From Actinokineospora fastidiosa (GTDB lineage Bacteria; Actinomycetota; Actinomycetes; Mycobacteriales; Pseudonocardiaceae): a DNA stretch of 64,000 nucleotides. Location of the stretch: assembly GCF_014648415.1 (NCBI RefSeq), contig NZ_BMRB01000001.1, forward strand, positions 372,001 to 436,000, read 5' to 3'. How positions within the stretch are numbered: position 1 is the first letter of the stretch; every line of letters begins with the position of its first letter. Shown here one piece after another: positions 50,947 through 63,937 of this stretch. Made by a program: the position numbers and the translations under genes. Under the pieces are notes generated by a model that searched no databases, was not told where the DNA came from, and worked only from the letters and a program-made list of their open reading frames with translations.

Positions 50947-51594
50947 ATGCTGAAAGTGATCGTCGCCGACGACGAGGACCTCGTCCGCTCCAGCCTGCGG
51001 ACGATCTTGTCGAGCGCGCCCGACGTCGAGGTCGTCGCCGAGTGCGCCGACGGCAACGGGGTCGCCGAGGTCGTCCGGCTGCACCGCCCGCACGTCGTGC
51101 TGCTCGACATCCGCATGGGTGACACCGACGGGATCACCGCGCTGCGCGCGATCACCGCGCTGCCCGACCCGCCCGCGGTGTGCATGCTCACCACCTTCGA
51201 CATGGACGACTACGTCCGCCGCGCGCTGCGGCTCGGCGCTGCCGGGTTCCTGCTCAAGGACGTCGACCCGGCGTACCTGATCAAGGCCGTGCACGACCTG
51301 GCCTCCGGCGGCGTCGTGCTCGACCCGACGGTCGCCGCGCGCGTGGTCAACGCGATGACCACCGGCGAACGCGAGGCCGAGCCCGCCCGCGAGCGGCTGG
51401 CCACGCTGTCCGACCGCGAGCGCGAGGTGGTGACGCTGATCGGGCGCGGGCTGTCGAACGCCGAGATCGGCCGGGAGCTGCACCTGTCGGAGACCACGGT
51501 CAAGGGGTACGTGTCCGCGGTGCTGGGCAAGATCGGGGCCAGCAACCGCGTGCAGGCCGCGCTCGTCGCCTACCGCGGCGGGTTGATCGCGTAG
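50947..51594 (+). CDS. NarL/LuxR-type response regulator
   Basis: 215 residues. Receiver with VIVADDEDLVRSSL, phospho-Asp in VVLLDIRMGDTDG, TTFDMDDYVRRAL and FLLKDVDPAYLI, then a GerE HTH (LATLSDREREVVTLIGRGLSNAEIG, LHLSETTVKGYVSAVLGKIG). No sensor kinase is adjacent, so its kinase must lie elsewhere. Its 3' end overlaps the convergent GGDEF gene by 25 bases. Confidence 0.94.
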   Translation: MLKVIVADDEDLVRSSLRTILSSAPDVEVVAECADGNGVAEVVRLHRPHVVLLDIRMGDTDGITALRAITALPDPPAVCMLTTFDMDDYVRRALRLGAAGFLLKDVDPAYLIKAVHDLASGGVVLDPTVAARVVNAMTTGEREAEPARERLATLSDREREVVTLIGRGLSNAEIGRELHLSETTVKGYVSAVLGKIGASNRVQAALVAYRGGLIA

Positions 51595-53105
51595 TCCTCG
51601 ACGGAGGCGTGCACCTCGACCCGGTTGCGCCCTCGGCGCTTGGCCCGGTAGAGGGCGATGTCGGCGTTGGCGAACAGCTTCTCCAGCGAGTGCGGCCCCG
51701 TCGCCACGCCGATGCTGACGGTGGGCCGCTGGGTGGTGCCGAGCACGGCCGTCCAATCGTGCTGGTCGACGGCGGTGCGCACGCGCTCGGCGACCGAGAC
51801 GCCGACCGGGACGTCGTGGGCGTGGTCGGCCGGGTTGTCGACGAGCACCACGACGAACTCGTCGCCTGCCCAGCGCGCGATCAGGTCGCCGACGCGGCAC
51901 TCGTTGCGCAGGACCTGGGCGATCTCGCGCAGCGCCGCGTCGCCCGCGGCGTGGCCCGCGGCGTCGTTGACGCCCTTGAACCAGTCGACGTCGATGAGCA
52001 CCAGCCACGGCACCCTGCCGCTGGCGACGGCGCGTTCCAGCAGCTCGGGAGCGGTGTGCTCCAGGCCGAGGCGGTTGGCCAGGCCGGTGAGCGGGTCGCG
52101 GGCGGCGGCCTCCTGGGCGGCCATGGCCAGGCGCTGGGCGCGGATGGCCAGGCGGCGCTGCTCCAGGGCTTGGCTGAGACCCTCCTGCAGGGTCTCGACC
52201 GCGGTCCGGCGGGCCATGACGGTGCGGCGCAGCGCGGCGGCCTCGCCAGCGTGGTCGCCGTTGTCGCGGCAGATGTTGGCCAGGTCCTCGGAGTAGCGCT
52301 GGAGCAGGGCGACGTCGTTGATCTGCTCGGCGCACTCGACGGCGGTGATGCCGTGCTGGGTCGCCTCGTCGAGGTCGCCGGTCTGCCAGCGGATGCGGGC
52401 CAGCACCCAGTTGCCCACCGACTCCGCCCACACGTCCGGGCCCGGCGCGGCCAGCTCCAGCGTCTGGCGCGCGATGCGCTCGGCCTCCTCCAGCTCGCCC
52501 AGCCCCGCCAGCGAGGCCCCGTACGCGGCGAGCAGGGCCAGGTGGATGCGGCCCTCGGTGGCCAGGCCGAGGCCCTCCTGGAAGGCGGCGATGGCCTCCC
52601 GGTAGCTGGCCTCGGCCTCGGCGGGCGCCTGCTCGCAGGCGCGGAAGTTCAGCGTTCCGCCCAGGTTCTGCAGAGCGTGCGCCAGGATCTCCACGTCGTC
52701 ACCCTTGCGTGCGACTTCGACGGCCACGCGGGTGATGTCCAGCGACGCCCGGCGATGGCCGATGCCCTCCAGAAGGTAACCCAGACGGTGCAGCGTGTCG
52801 GCGGCGAAGGAGCCGCGCGGCTGCTCGGCGTCGATGTCGCTCCAGCCCTCGGCGGCCAGTTCGAGGGCCAGCGGGATGCGCCGCAGCCGCCACGCCGAGA
52901 CGGCGCGGCGGGTCAGGATGGCCGCGCGCGTCCACGGCGCCAGACCCGGCGGGACCTTGGCGAGCAGCTGGTCGAACAGCATGTTCGCCTCGTCGGCGCG
53001 GCCTGCGTCGATGAGCAGCCGCACCTCCCGGTCCGCCCGGAGCGCCTCAGCGGCGGCGAGTTGGTCGTCCTGGCCCACACCGTCCTCGGTCTTTGTCCTG
53101 GCCAC
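51570..53105 (-). CDS. soluble TPR-GGDEF protein (diguanylate cyclase with AGDEF site)
   Basis: 511 residues, no TM segment or signal peptide. Residues 20-310 are TPR-like helices (AAYGASLAGLGELEEAERIARQTL and others), then a coiled linker and a GGDEF domain (about 335-505: RDPLTGLANRLGLEH, VLIDVDWFKGVNDAAGHAAGDAAL, RWAGDEFVVVL, SIGVATG). The active-site motif is AGDEF, a variant still active in several cyclases. It probably makes c-di-GMP, which in actinomycetes controls BldD and development. No EAL domain. GTG start at 53105. Confidence 0.9.
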   Translation of the reverse strand: MARTKTEDGVGQDDQLAAAEALRADREVRLLIDAGRADEANMLFDQLLAKVPPGLAPWTRAAILTRRAVSAWRLRRIPLALELAAEGWSDIDAEQPRGSFAADTLHRLGYLLEGIGHRRASLDITRVAVEVARKGDDVEILAHALQNLGGTLNFRACEQAPAEAEASYREAIAAFQEGLGLATEGRIHLALLAAYGASLAGLGELEEAERIARQTLELAAPGPDVWAESVGNWVLARIRWQTGDLDEATQHGITAVECAEQINDVALLQRYSEDLANICRDNGDHAGEAAALRRTVMARRTAVETLQEGLSQALEQRRLAIRAQRLAMAAQEAAARDPLTGLANRLGLEHTAPELLERAVASGRVPWLVLIDVDWFKGVNDAAGHAAGDAALREIAQVLRNECRVGDLIARWAGDEFVVVLVDNPADHAHDVPVGVSVAERVRTAVDQHDWTAVLGTTQRPTVSIGVATGPHSLEKLFANADIALYRAKRRGRNRVEVHASVEDYAINPPR

Positions 53106-53241
53106 CCGCCGCGCGGGCAGGGTGGCCCGTGGTCTGAGACACAGTGGGAAAAGGCTACTAGGCCAGACGTGCGTAACCTGTTCGGAGTAGCCAATTCAGG
53201 ACAATCCAGACGACAGCGTGCGACCGCTTCGGCACGGACCG

Positions 53242-53481
53242 TCAGGACCGTCCGGATCCAGGGTAGGGCAGCAACGCCATCTCGCGGGCGTTTTTGATCG
53301 CGGTGGCCACCTGTTTCTGCTGCTGCGGCGTGAGGCCGGTGACCCGGCGGGCCCGGATCTTGCCCCGGTCGGAGATGAACTTGCGCAGCAGCTGGGCGTT
53401 CTTCCAGTCCACCCGCTCGATGCCCTCGGTGATCAGCGGGTTCGCCTTCTTGCGAACCGGCCGGTCGAACTTCTTCGCCAT
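53242..53481 (-). CDS. rpsR: 30S ribosomal protein bS18, zinc-independent paralogue
   Basis: 79 residues. [19 protein letters not shown] and [11 protein letters not shown] are S18 signatures. The VCVFC zinc ligands of the standard C+ form are absent and the protein has no cysteine. It is made under zinc starvation to replace the zinc-containing S18. ATG at 53481 overlaps the rpmG stop by one base. Confidence 0.95.
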   Translation of the reverse strand: MAKKFDRPVRKKANPLITEGIERVDWKNAQLLRKFISDRGKIRARRVTGLTPQQQKQVATAIKNAREMALLPYPGSGRS

Positions 53482-53645
53482 CACCGCTCCTCCTTGAAGT
53501 CGACGTGCCTGCGGGCGACGGGGTCGAACTTGCGCAGGACCAGCCGGTCCGGATCGTTGCGGCGGTTCTTGCGCGTGACATAGGTGTAGCCGGTCCCCGC
53601 GGTGGACCGCAGCTTGACGATGGGCCGCAGCTCGTTGCGCGCCAT
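53481..53645 (-). CDS. rpmG: 50S ribosomal protein bL33, zinc-independent paralogue
   Basis: 54 residues: starts [19 protein letters not shown], followed by [19 protein letters not shown] and HVDFKEER. No cysteine, whereas C+ L33 has two CxxC pairs. Nearly the same as mycobacterial Rv2057c. Overlaps rpmB and rpsR by one base at each end (TGATG), so the three are one translational unit. It is too short for the usual length cut-off. Confidence 0.96.
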   Translation of the reverse strand: MARNELRPIVKLRSTAGTGYTYVTRKNRRNDPDRLVLRKFDPVARRHVDFKEER

Positions 53646-53881
53646 CAGAGCCGCACCCCGTCCCGCCGCAGCCGCGCGACGACGGACTCGATGCCGTGCT
53701 TGTCGATCGTGCGGATGCCCTTGACCGAGACCGTCAGGGTGATCCAGCGGCCCTCCGCGGGCAGGTAGTACCGGCGGCGCTGGATGTTGGGGTTCCAGCG
53801 CCTGCTCGTGCGCCGGTGCGAGTGCGAGACCTGCTTGCCGAAGCCCGGCTTGCGGCCGGTCACCTGGCAGACCGCGGACAT
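53645..53881 (-). CDS. rpmB: 50S ribosomal protein bL28, zinc-independent paralogue
   Basis: 78 residues: [42 protein letters not shown]. Only one cysteine remains, so no four-Cys zinc site. Matches mycobacterial rpmB2. First gene of the minus-strand alternative ribosomal operon, read from a Zur-like box 19 bases upstream of its ATG. In mycobacteria rpsN2 lies between rpmG and rpsR; here it does not. Confidence 0.96.
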   Translation of the reverse strand: MSAVCQVTGRKPGFGKQVSHSHRRTSRRWNPNIQRRRYYLPAEGRWITLTVSVKGIRTIDKHGIESVVARLRRDGVRL

Positions 53882-53899
53882 GCGACCTCCATCAGATAA

Positions 53900-53914
53900 T
53901 GGGACTCGTTTTCA
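53900..53914. promoter_or_regulatory. Zur-like operator for the rpmB-rpmG-rpsR operon
   Basis: On the minus strand TGAAAACGAGTCCCA fits the actinobacterial Zur pattern (TGAAAA-N3-TTTTCA) in its left half and partly in its right. It sits immediately upstream of rpmB. Zinc-loaded Zur would repress here. Confidence 0.55.
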
Positions 53915-53952
53915 CCTTGCTCGCCGACAGGGTAGCGTTCGGGGCGGTCAGA

Positions 53953-53967
53953 TGGAAATCATTGTCA
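53953..53967. promoter_or_regulatory. Zur-like operator for the mrf-rpmE-rpmF operon
   Basis: TGGAAATCATTGTCA matches the Streptomyces Zur box TGAAAATCATTTTCA at 13 of 15 positions. It ends 13 bases before the GTG of the Mrf-like gene, overlapping where the core promoter or start should be. Confidence 0.8.
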
Positions 53968-53980
53968 ACAAGGAGGCGCG

Positions 53981-55090
53981 GTGGAGAACCCCCGGCTCGT
54001 GCTCGTGGCCGGTCTGCCCAGGGACGCGGGCCAGGTGGCCACCCGACTGCTCGGCCCCCGGACGGCCGTGGTGCACCACGACCTGCGGCAGGCGGCGGCC
54101 GGGACGGTGCGGCGCAGGCTCAGGGTGGGCTGGGAGACCGACACCACGACGGTCGTCGACCTCGCCCACGCCTGCGTGTCCTGCACGCTGCGCGAGGACG
54201 TCCTGCCCACGATCGAACGGCTGGCGCGCCAGGTGGACACGATCGTCCTGCACCTGGACCCGATGGTCGAGCCGGAGCCGGTGTGCCGGGCGGTGCGCGC
54301 GGTCATGGACGTCCACGCCGTGATCACCGTGGTCGACGAGGGGTCGTGGCTGGCGGACGCCTCCGGCGACGAGCCGGTGCCGTTCGCCCCGGACGACGAC
54401 GACCGCACGCTCGCCCAGGTCGCGGTCGGCCAGGCCGAGTGCGCCGACGTCCTGGTGCTCACCGGCGACGCCGACCGGTGGACGTCCGCGCGCACCGCGG
54501 CCGTGCTCGACCGGCTCGCCCCGGACGCGCGCCGCGTCCGGCTCGACTCGGTGACCGCGTCCGTGCTCGCCCGCGTCCGCCCGGACGCCGAGCGGGGCGA
54601 GCCGGTCGACATCCACGGCCCGCTGCTGCGCGGCCAGCCGCCGCTCGCCCCGGACTGCGGGGTGACGGTGACCCTGTTCCGCGAGCGGCGCCCGTTCCAC
54701 CCCGAGCGGCTGCACGAGGCGATCGACGTGCTGCTGGAGGGCGTGGTCCGGGCCAGGGGGCGGCTGTGGGTGGCCACCCAGCCGGACGTGGCGCTGTGGC
54801 TGGAGTCCGCGGGCGGCGGGCTGCGGATCGGCGAGGCGGGCGCCTGGCTGGCCGCGCTGGACGACCGGGGCTGGGACCGCGCGCCCGCGCACCGCAGGGC
54901 CAAGGCGGCGCTGGACTGGCACCCGCGGTTCGGCGACCGGGTGCAGGAAGTGGCGGTGCTGGCCCACGACGCCGACCCGGAGCACCTGCTCGCGGTGCTG
55001 GGCCGGGCGCTGCTGACCGACGAGGAACTGGACGGCGACTGGTCGGCGCTGGCCGACCCGTTCGCCATCGCTGGAAAGGACATGACGTGA
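53981..55090 (+). CDS. Mrf-like (COG0523-related) zinc-starvation protein lacking a Walker A motif
   Basis: 369 residues. COG0523/CobW layout: a conserved FAHGCVSCT-type segment (here [15 protein letters not shown]), [32 protein letters not shown] and [22 protein letters not shown]. The segment where GTPases have GxxxxGKT reads [11 protein letters not shown], so nucleotide binding is probably lost. The sequence corresponds to mycobacterial Rv0106/Mrf, which recruits hibernation factor Mpy to C-minus ribosomes when zinc is low. GTG at 53981 follows AGGAGG. Coupled to rpmE by GTGA overlap. Confidence 0.85.
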   Translation: MENPRLVLVAGLPRDAGQVATRLLGPRTAVVHHDLRQAAAGTVRRRLRVGWETDTTTVVDLAHACVSCTLREDVLPTIERLARQVDTIVLHLDPMVEPEPVCRAVRAVMDVHAVITVVDEGSWLADASGDEPVPFAPDDDDRTLAQVAVGQAECADVLVLTGDADRWTSARTAAVLDRLAPDARRVRLDSVTASVLARVRPDAERGEPVDIHGPLLRGQPPLAPDCGVTVTLFRERRPFHPERLHEAIDVLLEGVVRARGRLWVATQPDVALWLESAGGGLRIGEAGAWLAALDDRGWDRAPAHRRAKAALDWHPRFGDRVQEVAVLAHDADPEHLLAVLGRALLTDEELDGDWSALADPFAIAGKDMT

Positions 55091-55335
55091 AACCCGGCAT
55101 CCACCCCGACTACCACCCGGTGGTCTTCAAGGACCTGTCCACGGGGACGGCGTTCCTGACCCGCTCGACGGCGACGTCGTCGACGACGATCGAGTGGTCG
55201 GACGGCAACACCTACCCGCTGATCACCGTCGACGTCACCGCCGACTCGCACCCGTTCTGGACGGGCCAGCAGCGCGTGATGGACGCGGCAGGCCAGGTCG
55301 AGAAGTTCCGCAGGCGCTACGGGACGAGGCGCTGA
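55087..55335 (+). CDS. rpmE2: 50S ribosomal protein bL31 type B
   Basis: 82 residues: [45 protein letters not shown]. Type B L31 lacks the CxxC of type A and replaces it under zinc limitation, freeing zinc. Overlaps the mrf-like stop and the rpmF start. Confidence 0.96.
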   Translation: MKPGIHPDYHPVVFKDLSTGTAFLTRSTATSSTTIEWSDGNTYPLITVDVTADSHPFWTGQQRVMDAAGQVEKFRRRYGTRR

Positions 55336-55496
55336 TGGCCGTCCCCAAGCGCAAGAAGTCGCGGTCCACCACCCGGCACCGGCGGGCGCAGTGGAAGGCG
55401 AGCGCGCCGGACCTGGTCGAGGTGCGGACCCCGGACGGGCAGCGGATCCGGGTCCCCCGTCGCCTGGTCGCAGCAGCGGAACGGGGTCTGCTCTGA
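55335..55496 (+). CDS. rpmF: 50S ribosomal protein bL32, zinc-independent form
   Basis: 53 residues: [19 protein letters not shown], then [12 protein letters not shown]. The C+ form has four cysteines after this segment; here there are none. ATG at 55335 shares one base with the rpmE2 stop. Last gene of the Zur-controlled rightward operon. Confidence 0.95.
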   Translation: MAVPKRKKSRSTTRHRRAQWKASAPDLVEVRTPDGQRIRVPRRLVAAAERGLL

Positions 55497-55552
55497 CCCG
55501 GAGTCGATCACGACGTACCCGATAGAGGGAACGCCGTCCCCGATGGTGTTGA

Positions 55553-57862
<2,310 letters not shown>

Positions 57863-57866
57863 ACGC

Positions 57867-58090
57867 CCGGATGATCAGACCGTCTGGATGGTGACATCAT
57901 CTGGATGTTCAGATCATTTGGATGGTCACGCCATCTGGATGATCAGGCCATTCGAATGGTCACATCATCTGGAAGAACTCGGGCGATCCAGATGGCCAGA
58001 TTATCCGGATGATGAGGTCATCTAGAGGGTCGAGCCATGTCGATTGGCCACTCGACCGAGATGGTCTGATCATCTGGATGATGCCGTCAT
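57867..58090. repeat. degenerate 17-bp tandem repeat array (about 13 units)
   Basis: Successive units of 17 bases, consensus CTGGATGRTCASRTCAT, run from 57867: 57867, 57884, 57901, 57918, 57935, 57952, 57969 (19 bases), 57988, 58005, 58022, a 35-base double unit at 58039, and 58074. Unit joints read ATCATCTGGATGAT, an imperfect palindrome. 17 is not a multiple of 3, the units contain stops, and no spacers separate them, so it is neither coding nor CRISPR. Weaker copies of the motif continue to about 58215. Confidence 0.85.
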
Positions 58091-58217
58091 GCGGGTCCCG
58101 GCTAGGCACGTTGAGCCCGATCGCCTCGCCCTCAATTTCAGATGATGACATCGTTTGGATGTTGTGGGCATCTGAGGCGGGCGGGGACGCCCAGATGATG
58201 CGGGCATGCGAATTTGA

Positions 58218-58261
58218 GATGGTGCGGTCATCTGGAGGGTGGTTCAGATGACCGCACCATC
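58218..58261. terminator. 17-bp-arm hairpin closing the repeat array
   Basis: GATGGTGCGGTCATCTG at 58218-58234 and CAGATGACCGCACCATC at 58245-58261 are exact complements with a 10-base loop. It lies between convergent geoA and the hydrolase gene and can terminate both. Its arms contain the same TCATCTG element as the array, so it seems to have arisen from repeat units in opposite orientation. Confidence 0.75.
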
Positions 58262-58292
58262 TGGCGGAGTGGTCCGGGTTTGTGTGTGGGGT

Positions 58293-59060
58293 CTACTGGG
58301 CGGCGGGGAGTCCATTGAGGAAGTCGGTGAGGGCCGCGTTGAAGACCTCTGGGCGTTCCAGGTTGGGCATGTGGGCGGCGCCGTCCACTACGACCAGGTG
58401 GCCGTTGGGGAGGGCGTCGGCGGTTTCCCTGGCGATCGGGACCGGGGTGAACTCGTCCTCCGCGCCCACCACGACCAGGCCGGGGACCTTGGCCGCGCGC
58501 AGGCTGGGCAGGTAGTCCGGGCGGTCGGCGCGACCGCGTTGGGCCGCTGCCGCACCGGCGGCGGGGGCGGCCGCCATCATCGGGAGGACGACGGCGCCCA
58601 CCTCCGGGTTGTTCGGCGACACCATCTTCCAGATGACGTCGTCGGCATAGCCGCGCATGCCCTCGCGGTCCAGTTGGTCGGCCATGGCGATGCGGTTGCG
58701 GCGGGACTCGGGGGTCTCCGGGTGCGGGGTCGTGTCGGCCAGCACCATGCCGCGGACTCGATCGGGGTGCAGGCGGTGGAACTCCATCACCAGCTGGCCG
58801 CCCATAGACAGTCCACACAGGACCACCGAGGGCACATCCAGCGCGTCCAGGAGTTCGACCAGGTCGGCGATGTGGGTGGCGAACGGCACCGTGCCCGGGG
58901 TCACCGGGCTCTCGCCGTAGCCGCGCAGGTCCGGCGCTATCGCGCGGAAGCCCAGCTCGGGCAGCAGCGCCAGCTGCGGGCGCCACATCGAGCGGTCGAA
59001 CGGATGTCCGTGCACCAGCAGGACCGCGGGGCCGGAACCGGCGTCGTCGTACGTCAGCAC
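58293..59060 (-). CDS. alpha/beta-fold hydrolase
   Basis: 255 residues. VLLVHGHPFDRSMW (oxyanion HG), LRGYGES, nucleophile elbow CGLSMGGQLVM (Ser about 93), acid in VVVGAEDEFTPV, catalytic His in VDGAAHMPNLERPE. Resembles 3-oxoadipate enol-lactonase and other small esterases; substrate unknown. GTG at 59060 sits just after GGAAGG. Cytoplasmic, no signal peptide. Confidence 0.9.
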   Translation of the reverse strand: MLTYDDAGSGPAVLLVHGHPFDRSMWRPQLALLPELGFRAIAPDLRGYGESPVTPGTVPFATHIADLVELLDALDVPSVVLCGLSMGGQLVMEFHRLHPDRVRGMVLADTTPHPETPESRRNRIAMADQLDREGMRGYADDVIWKMVSPNNPEVGAVVLPMMAAAPAAGAAAAQRGRADRPDYLPSLRAAKVPGLVVVGAEDEFTPVPIARETADALPNGHLVVVDGAAHMPNLERPEVFNAALTDFLNGLPAAQ

Positions 59061-59083
59061 CCTTCCGACGATAACCGAACCGG

Positions 59084-59998
59084 CTACCAATCCCACCTGA
59101 GGAGATAACGCCCCGGCTGGGCGTCCGCCGTGGTGAGCTGGGCGCTGAGCGAGGCGTCCAGGCGCAGCGGCTCGGCGCGGGCCACGGCGCCGCCGCCGTT
59201 GCGGTGCTCCCAGCGGCAGCGGGACGGGCGGGCGGCGCGGTCGAAGACGACCTCCAGGTGCAGGTCCCGCACGGGATAGCGGAGCTTGCGCTCGTAGTGG
59301 TCGCTGCGCTTGCCCGTGGGCGGGCAGTACAGCTCGTACTCCACGAGGATCGCCTCGCTGCGCGACAGTTCGCGGTCGAACTGCAGGGCGGCGACCATGC
59401 GGCCGTGCGCCGCGTCGTAGAACGAGCGGGCGACCGTGCAGTGGCGCAGCGGGCGCAGGCGCGGGCCGATGCGGTGCGGGGCGTCCAGGGCGAAGGCGAC
59501 GACCACCTCGCGCACCCCGGCGCGTTCGGCGCGCAGGACCTGGCGGACGCGGACGAGCCGCTCGGCGCGGTCGGGGCCGATGCGCACCAGGTCGTGCTGG
59601 CTGACCCGGGTCAGGTGGCGGTCGTGGCCCTCGTCGATGCGGCGCAGCAGCAGCGACATGGTCGCGTCGTTGGGCCACACGGCCTCGGGCGAGAGGTCGA
59701 CGCGTCTGCGCCTGCCACGCGGACGCGGGGCGCCGAGCAGCCCGACCAGCGCGCCGTCGGGAACGCCCACCACCTGCTCCAGCACGCCGAGCGCGACCAG
59801 GGACTCCCGCCGCTCCGGGCGGCTGCGGCCGGACTGCCAGTGGCTGAGCGCGGCGACACTGACCGCGCAGCCGTGCTTGGCCAGCCGGGTGCGGATGCGC
59901 TCCAGGCTGAGCCCGCTGCGGTGGATCGCCGCGCGCAGGGCCACCTCGAACGGTCCGGTGGCGAGCACGTCGGAGAAGTCCTGCTGTTCGACCGACAT
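59084..59998 (-). CDS. helix-turn-helix protein with uncharacterised C-terminal domain, paralogue 1
   Basis: 304 residues. N-terminal XRE-like HTH (about 18-75: LSLERIRTRLAKHGCAVSVA, LSHWQSGRSRPERRESLVAL). The remaining 200 residues form an alpha/beta region (SQHDLVRIGPDRAERLVRVR, VEYELYCPPTG, LHLEVVFDRAA) with no family I recognise, ending YLLRWDW. A paralogue of the same layout lies directly upstream on the same strand. Presumably a ligand- or partner-dependent DNA-binding protein. Confidence 0.75.
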   Translation of the reverse strand: MSVEQQDFSDVLATGPFEVALRAAIHRSGLSLERIRTRLAKHGCAVSVAALSHWQSGRSRPERRESLVALGVLEQVVGVPDGALVGLLGAPRPRGRRRRVDLSPEAVWPNDATMSLLLRRIDEGHDRHLTRVSQHDLVRIGPDRAERLVRVRQVLRAERAGVREVVVAFALDAPHRIGPRLRPLRHCTVARSFYDAAHGRMVAALQFDRELSRSEAILVEYELYCPPTGKRSDHYERKLRYPVRDLHLEVVFDRAARPSRCRWEHRNGGGAVARAEPLRLDASLSAQLTTADAQPGRYLLRWDW

Positions 59999-60165
59999 CG
60001 TCTCTCCGCCTCGGCCCTCCCCCAACGCGATTCGGACGGCGGAACTGTAGCCCGGCACCGCATCCGGGTTCGACAACCCGCTCGCGCCGATGATTGTCCG
60101 GCGCAGGTGGGCCGCCGTGCACGCGCCTTTCGAAGAGTTCCACAGATTACGGTTTGGTGGGAAAC

Positions 60166-61047
60166 TCACCAGGACCAGCGGATCCCGGTGATCCCCGGCG
60201 GCACGTCGCCGCAGACGATGTGCGGCGCGCGGGTGCGCTCCAGGGCGTGCTCCTCGTCGTCGCGGTACTCCGCGCAGGCCGACGGGGCCACCCCGGGGTC
60301 GAAGACGACCTGCAGGACGTAGTTCTGCGCGCTGCGGGCGAAGCGGCGCTCGACGTAGGTCGTCGGCTCGCTGGGCGCGGTGGCCAGCACGTAGTCGACC
60401 ACCGCGGTCTCGCCGGGGCGCAGCGCGCGGCCGAACATGATCTGGGCGTTCATCAGGCCGGTCTCGTCGTGCGTGCGGACCGCGCCGAGCCAGCCGGAGA
60501 CGACCCGCTCGAACCGGGGGATCTCGCGGTCGCTCGGCGAGCCCGCCGCGGTGATGTGCAGCCGGTCCACCCCGGGCACCTCCGCGCGCACGACGACGCG
60601 GGTGTGGACGCGCCGGGCGAGACCGTCGCGATCGACGAACTGTTGATCGTGCACCGACAGGTAGGAAAGCCTGCGCGGCGGCGGGCAGCCCAGGTCGCCG
60701 AGGATCTCCGGCAGCCGCTCGGGATCGACGTTCCACAACCGGTCGAACCCGATGACGCCGCCGCGGTCGGCGGCCCAGCGCCCGCGCGGCCGCTTCGGGC
60801 CGAGGAGGGCGACCAGGCCGCCGGGGCGCACGTTCAGCATCGCCTCCAGCTCGCGCACCGCGCGGATGGACGCGGGCCGCTCCGGGCGGCTGCGGCCGCG
60901 GCGCCAGTAGCTCAGCGTGGAGAGGCTGACGTCGAGCCCCTTGGCGCGCAGGCGCTCGCGGATGCGGTCGAGGGTCAGCCCGCTGTCGTCGACCGCCCGG
61001 GACAGCGCCGCGGCGAACCGGTCAGGGTGCCGCCTGCCGGGTTCCAT
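60166..61047 (-). CDS. helix-turn-helix protein with uncharacterised C-terminal domain, paralogue 2
   Basis: 293 residues. HTH about 20-78 (LTLDRIRERLRAKGLDVSLS, LSYWRRGRSRPERPASIRAV), LLGPKRPRGRW, then the same C-terminal region as its neighbour (SVHDQQFVDRDGLARRVHTR, VDYVLATAPSEPTTYVERRF, YVLQVVFDPGVAPS), ending GIRWSW. Shares the RWxW terminus and motif order with the 59084-59998 protein, so they arose by tandem duplication. ATG at 61047 follows GGGGGAGG. Target genes unknown. Confidence 0.75.
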   Translation of the reverse strand: MEPGRRHPDRFAAALSRAVDDSGLTLDRIRERLRAKGLDVSLSTLSYWRRGRSRPERPASIRAVRELEAMLNVRPGGLVALLGPKRPRGRWAADRGGVIGFDRLWNVDPERLPEILGDLGCPPPRRLSYLSVHDQQFVDRDGLARRVHTRVVVRAEVPGVDRLHITAAGSPSDREIPRFERVVSGWLGAVRTHDETGLMNAQIMFGRALRPGETAVVDYVLATAPSEPTTYVERRFARSAQNYVLQVVFDPGVAPSACAEYRDDEEHALERTRAPHIVCGDVPPGITGIRWSW

Positions 61048-61136
61048 CTGGTGATCCTCCCCCGCCTCGAAGTGCGGCACAGTATGGCGGGAGACGGCGA
61101 TCTTCGTAGTGACTCAGGACACATGAGCCTTTCTCG

Positions 61137-63719
<2,583 letters not shown>

Positions 63720-63937
63720 CACGCCTCGGCCTGCGGAACGACCTGCCGGGCGCCCACGCCGAGGGAAAACTCGAAAAGCTCGAATTGCGGGACAATTGTC
63801 GATCAGATGGCGCATTGACCGCCGTGAAGCCGGGTCGATAGCGTGATTGCCGGGGGAACTCTTCCGCGCGGTCCGATCACCCGCGCGCCTCCGCGCTTAT
63901 GCGCTGAATTCTTCTTATCGACTCTCCATTGAATGGA

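Noticed and set aside
51570-51594. Possible truncation of the NarL regulator by the GGDEF gene
   Set aside because: Both products end with normal family lengths; the 25-base overlap is just convergent stop codons.
57867-58090. Repeat array as a CRISPR locus
   Set aside because: Units are only 17 bases, degenerate and directly abutting with no unique spacers; no cas genes nearby.
57960-58151. Minus-strand open frame of 63 codons inside the 17-bp array
   Set aside because: A by-product of the repeats (Ile/Asp/Pro-rich translation), no ribosome binding site, and the 17-bp period is incompatible with a repeated peptide.
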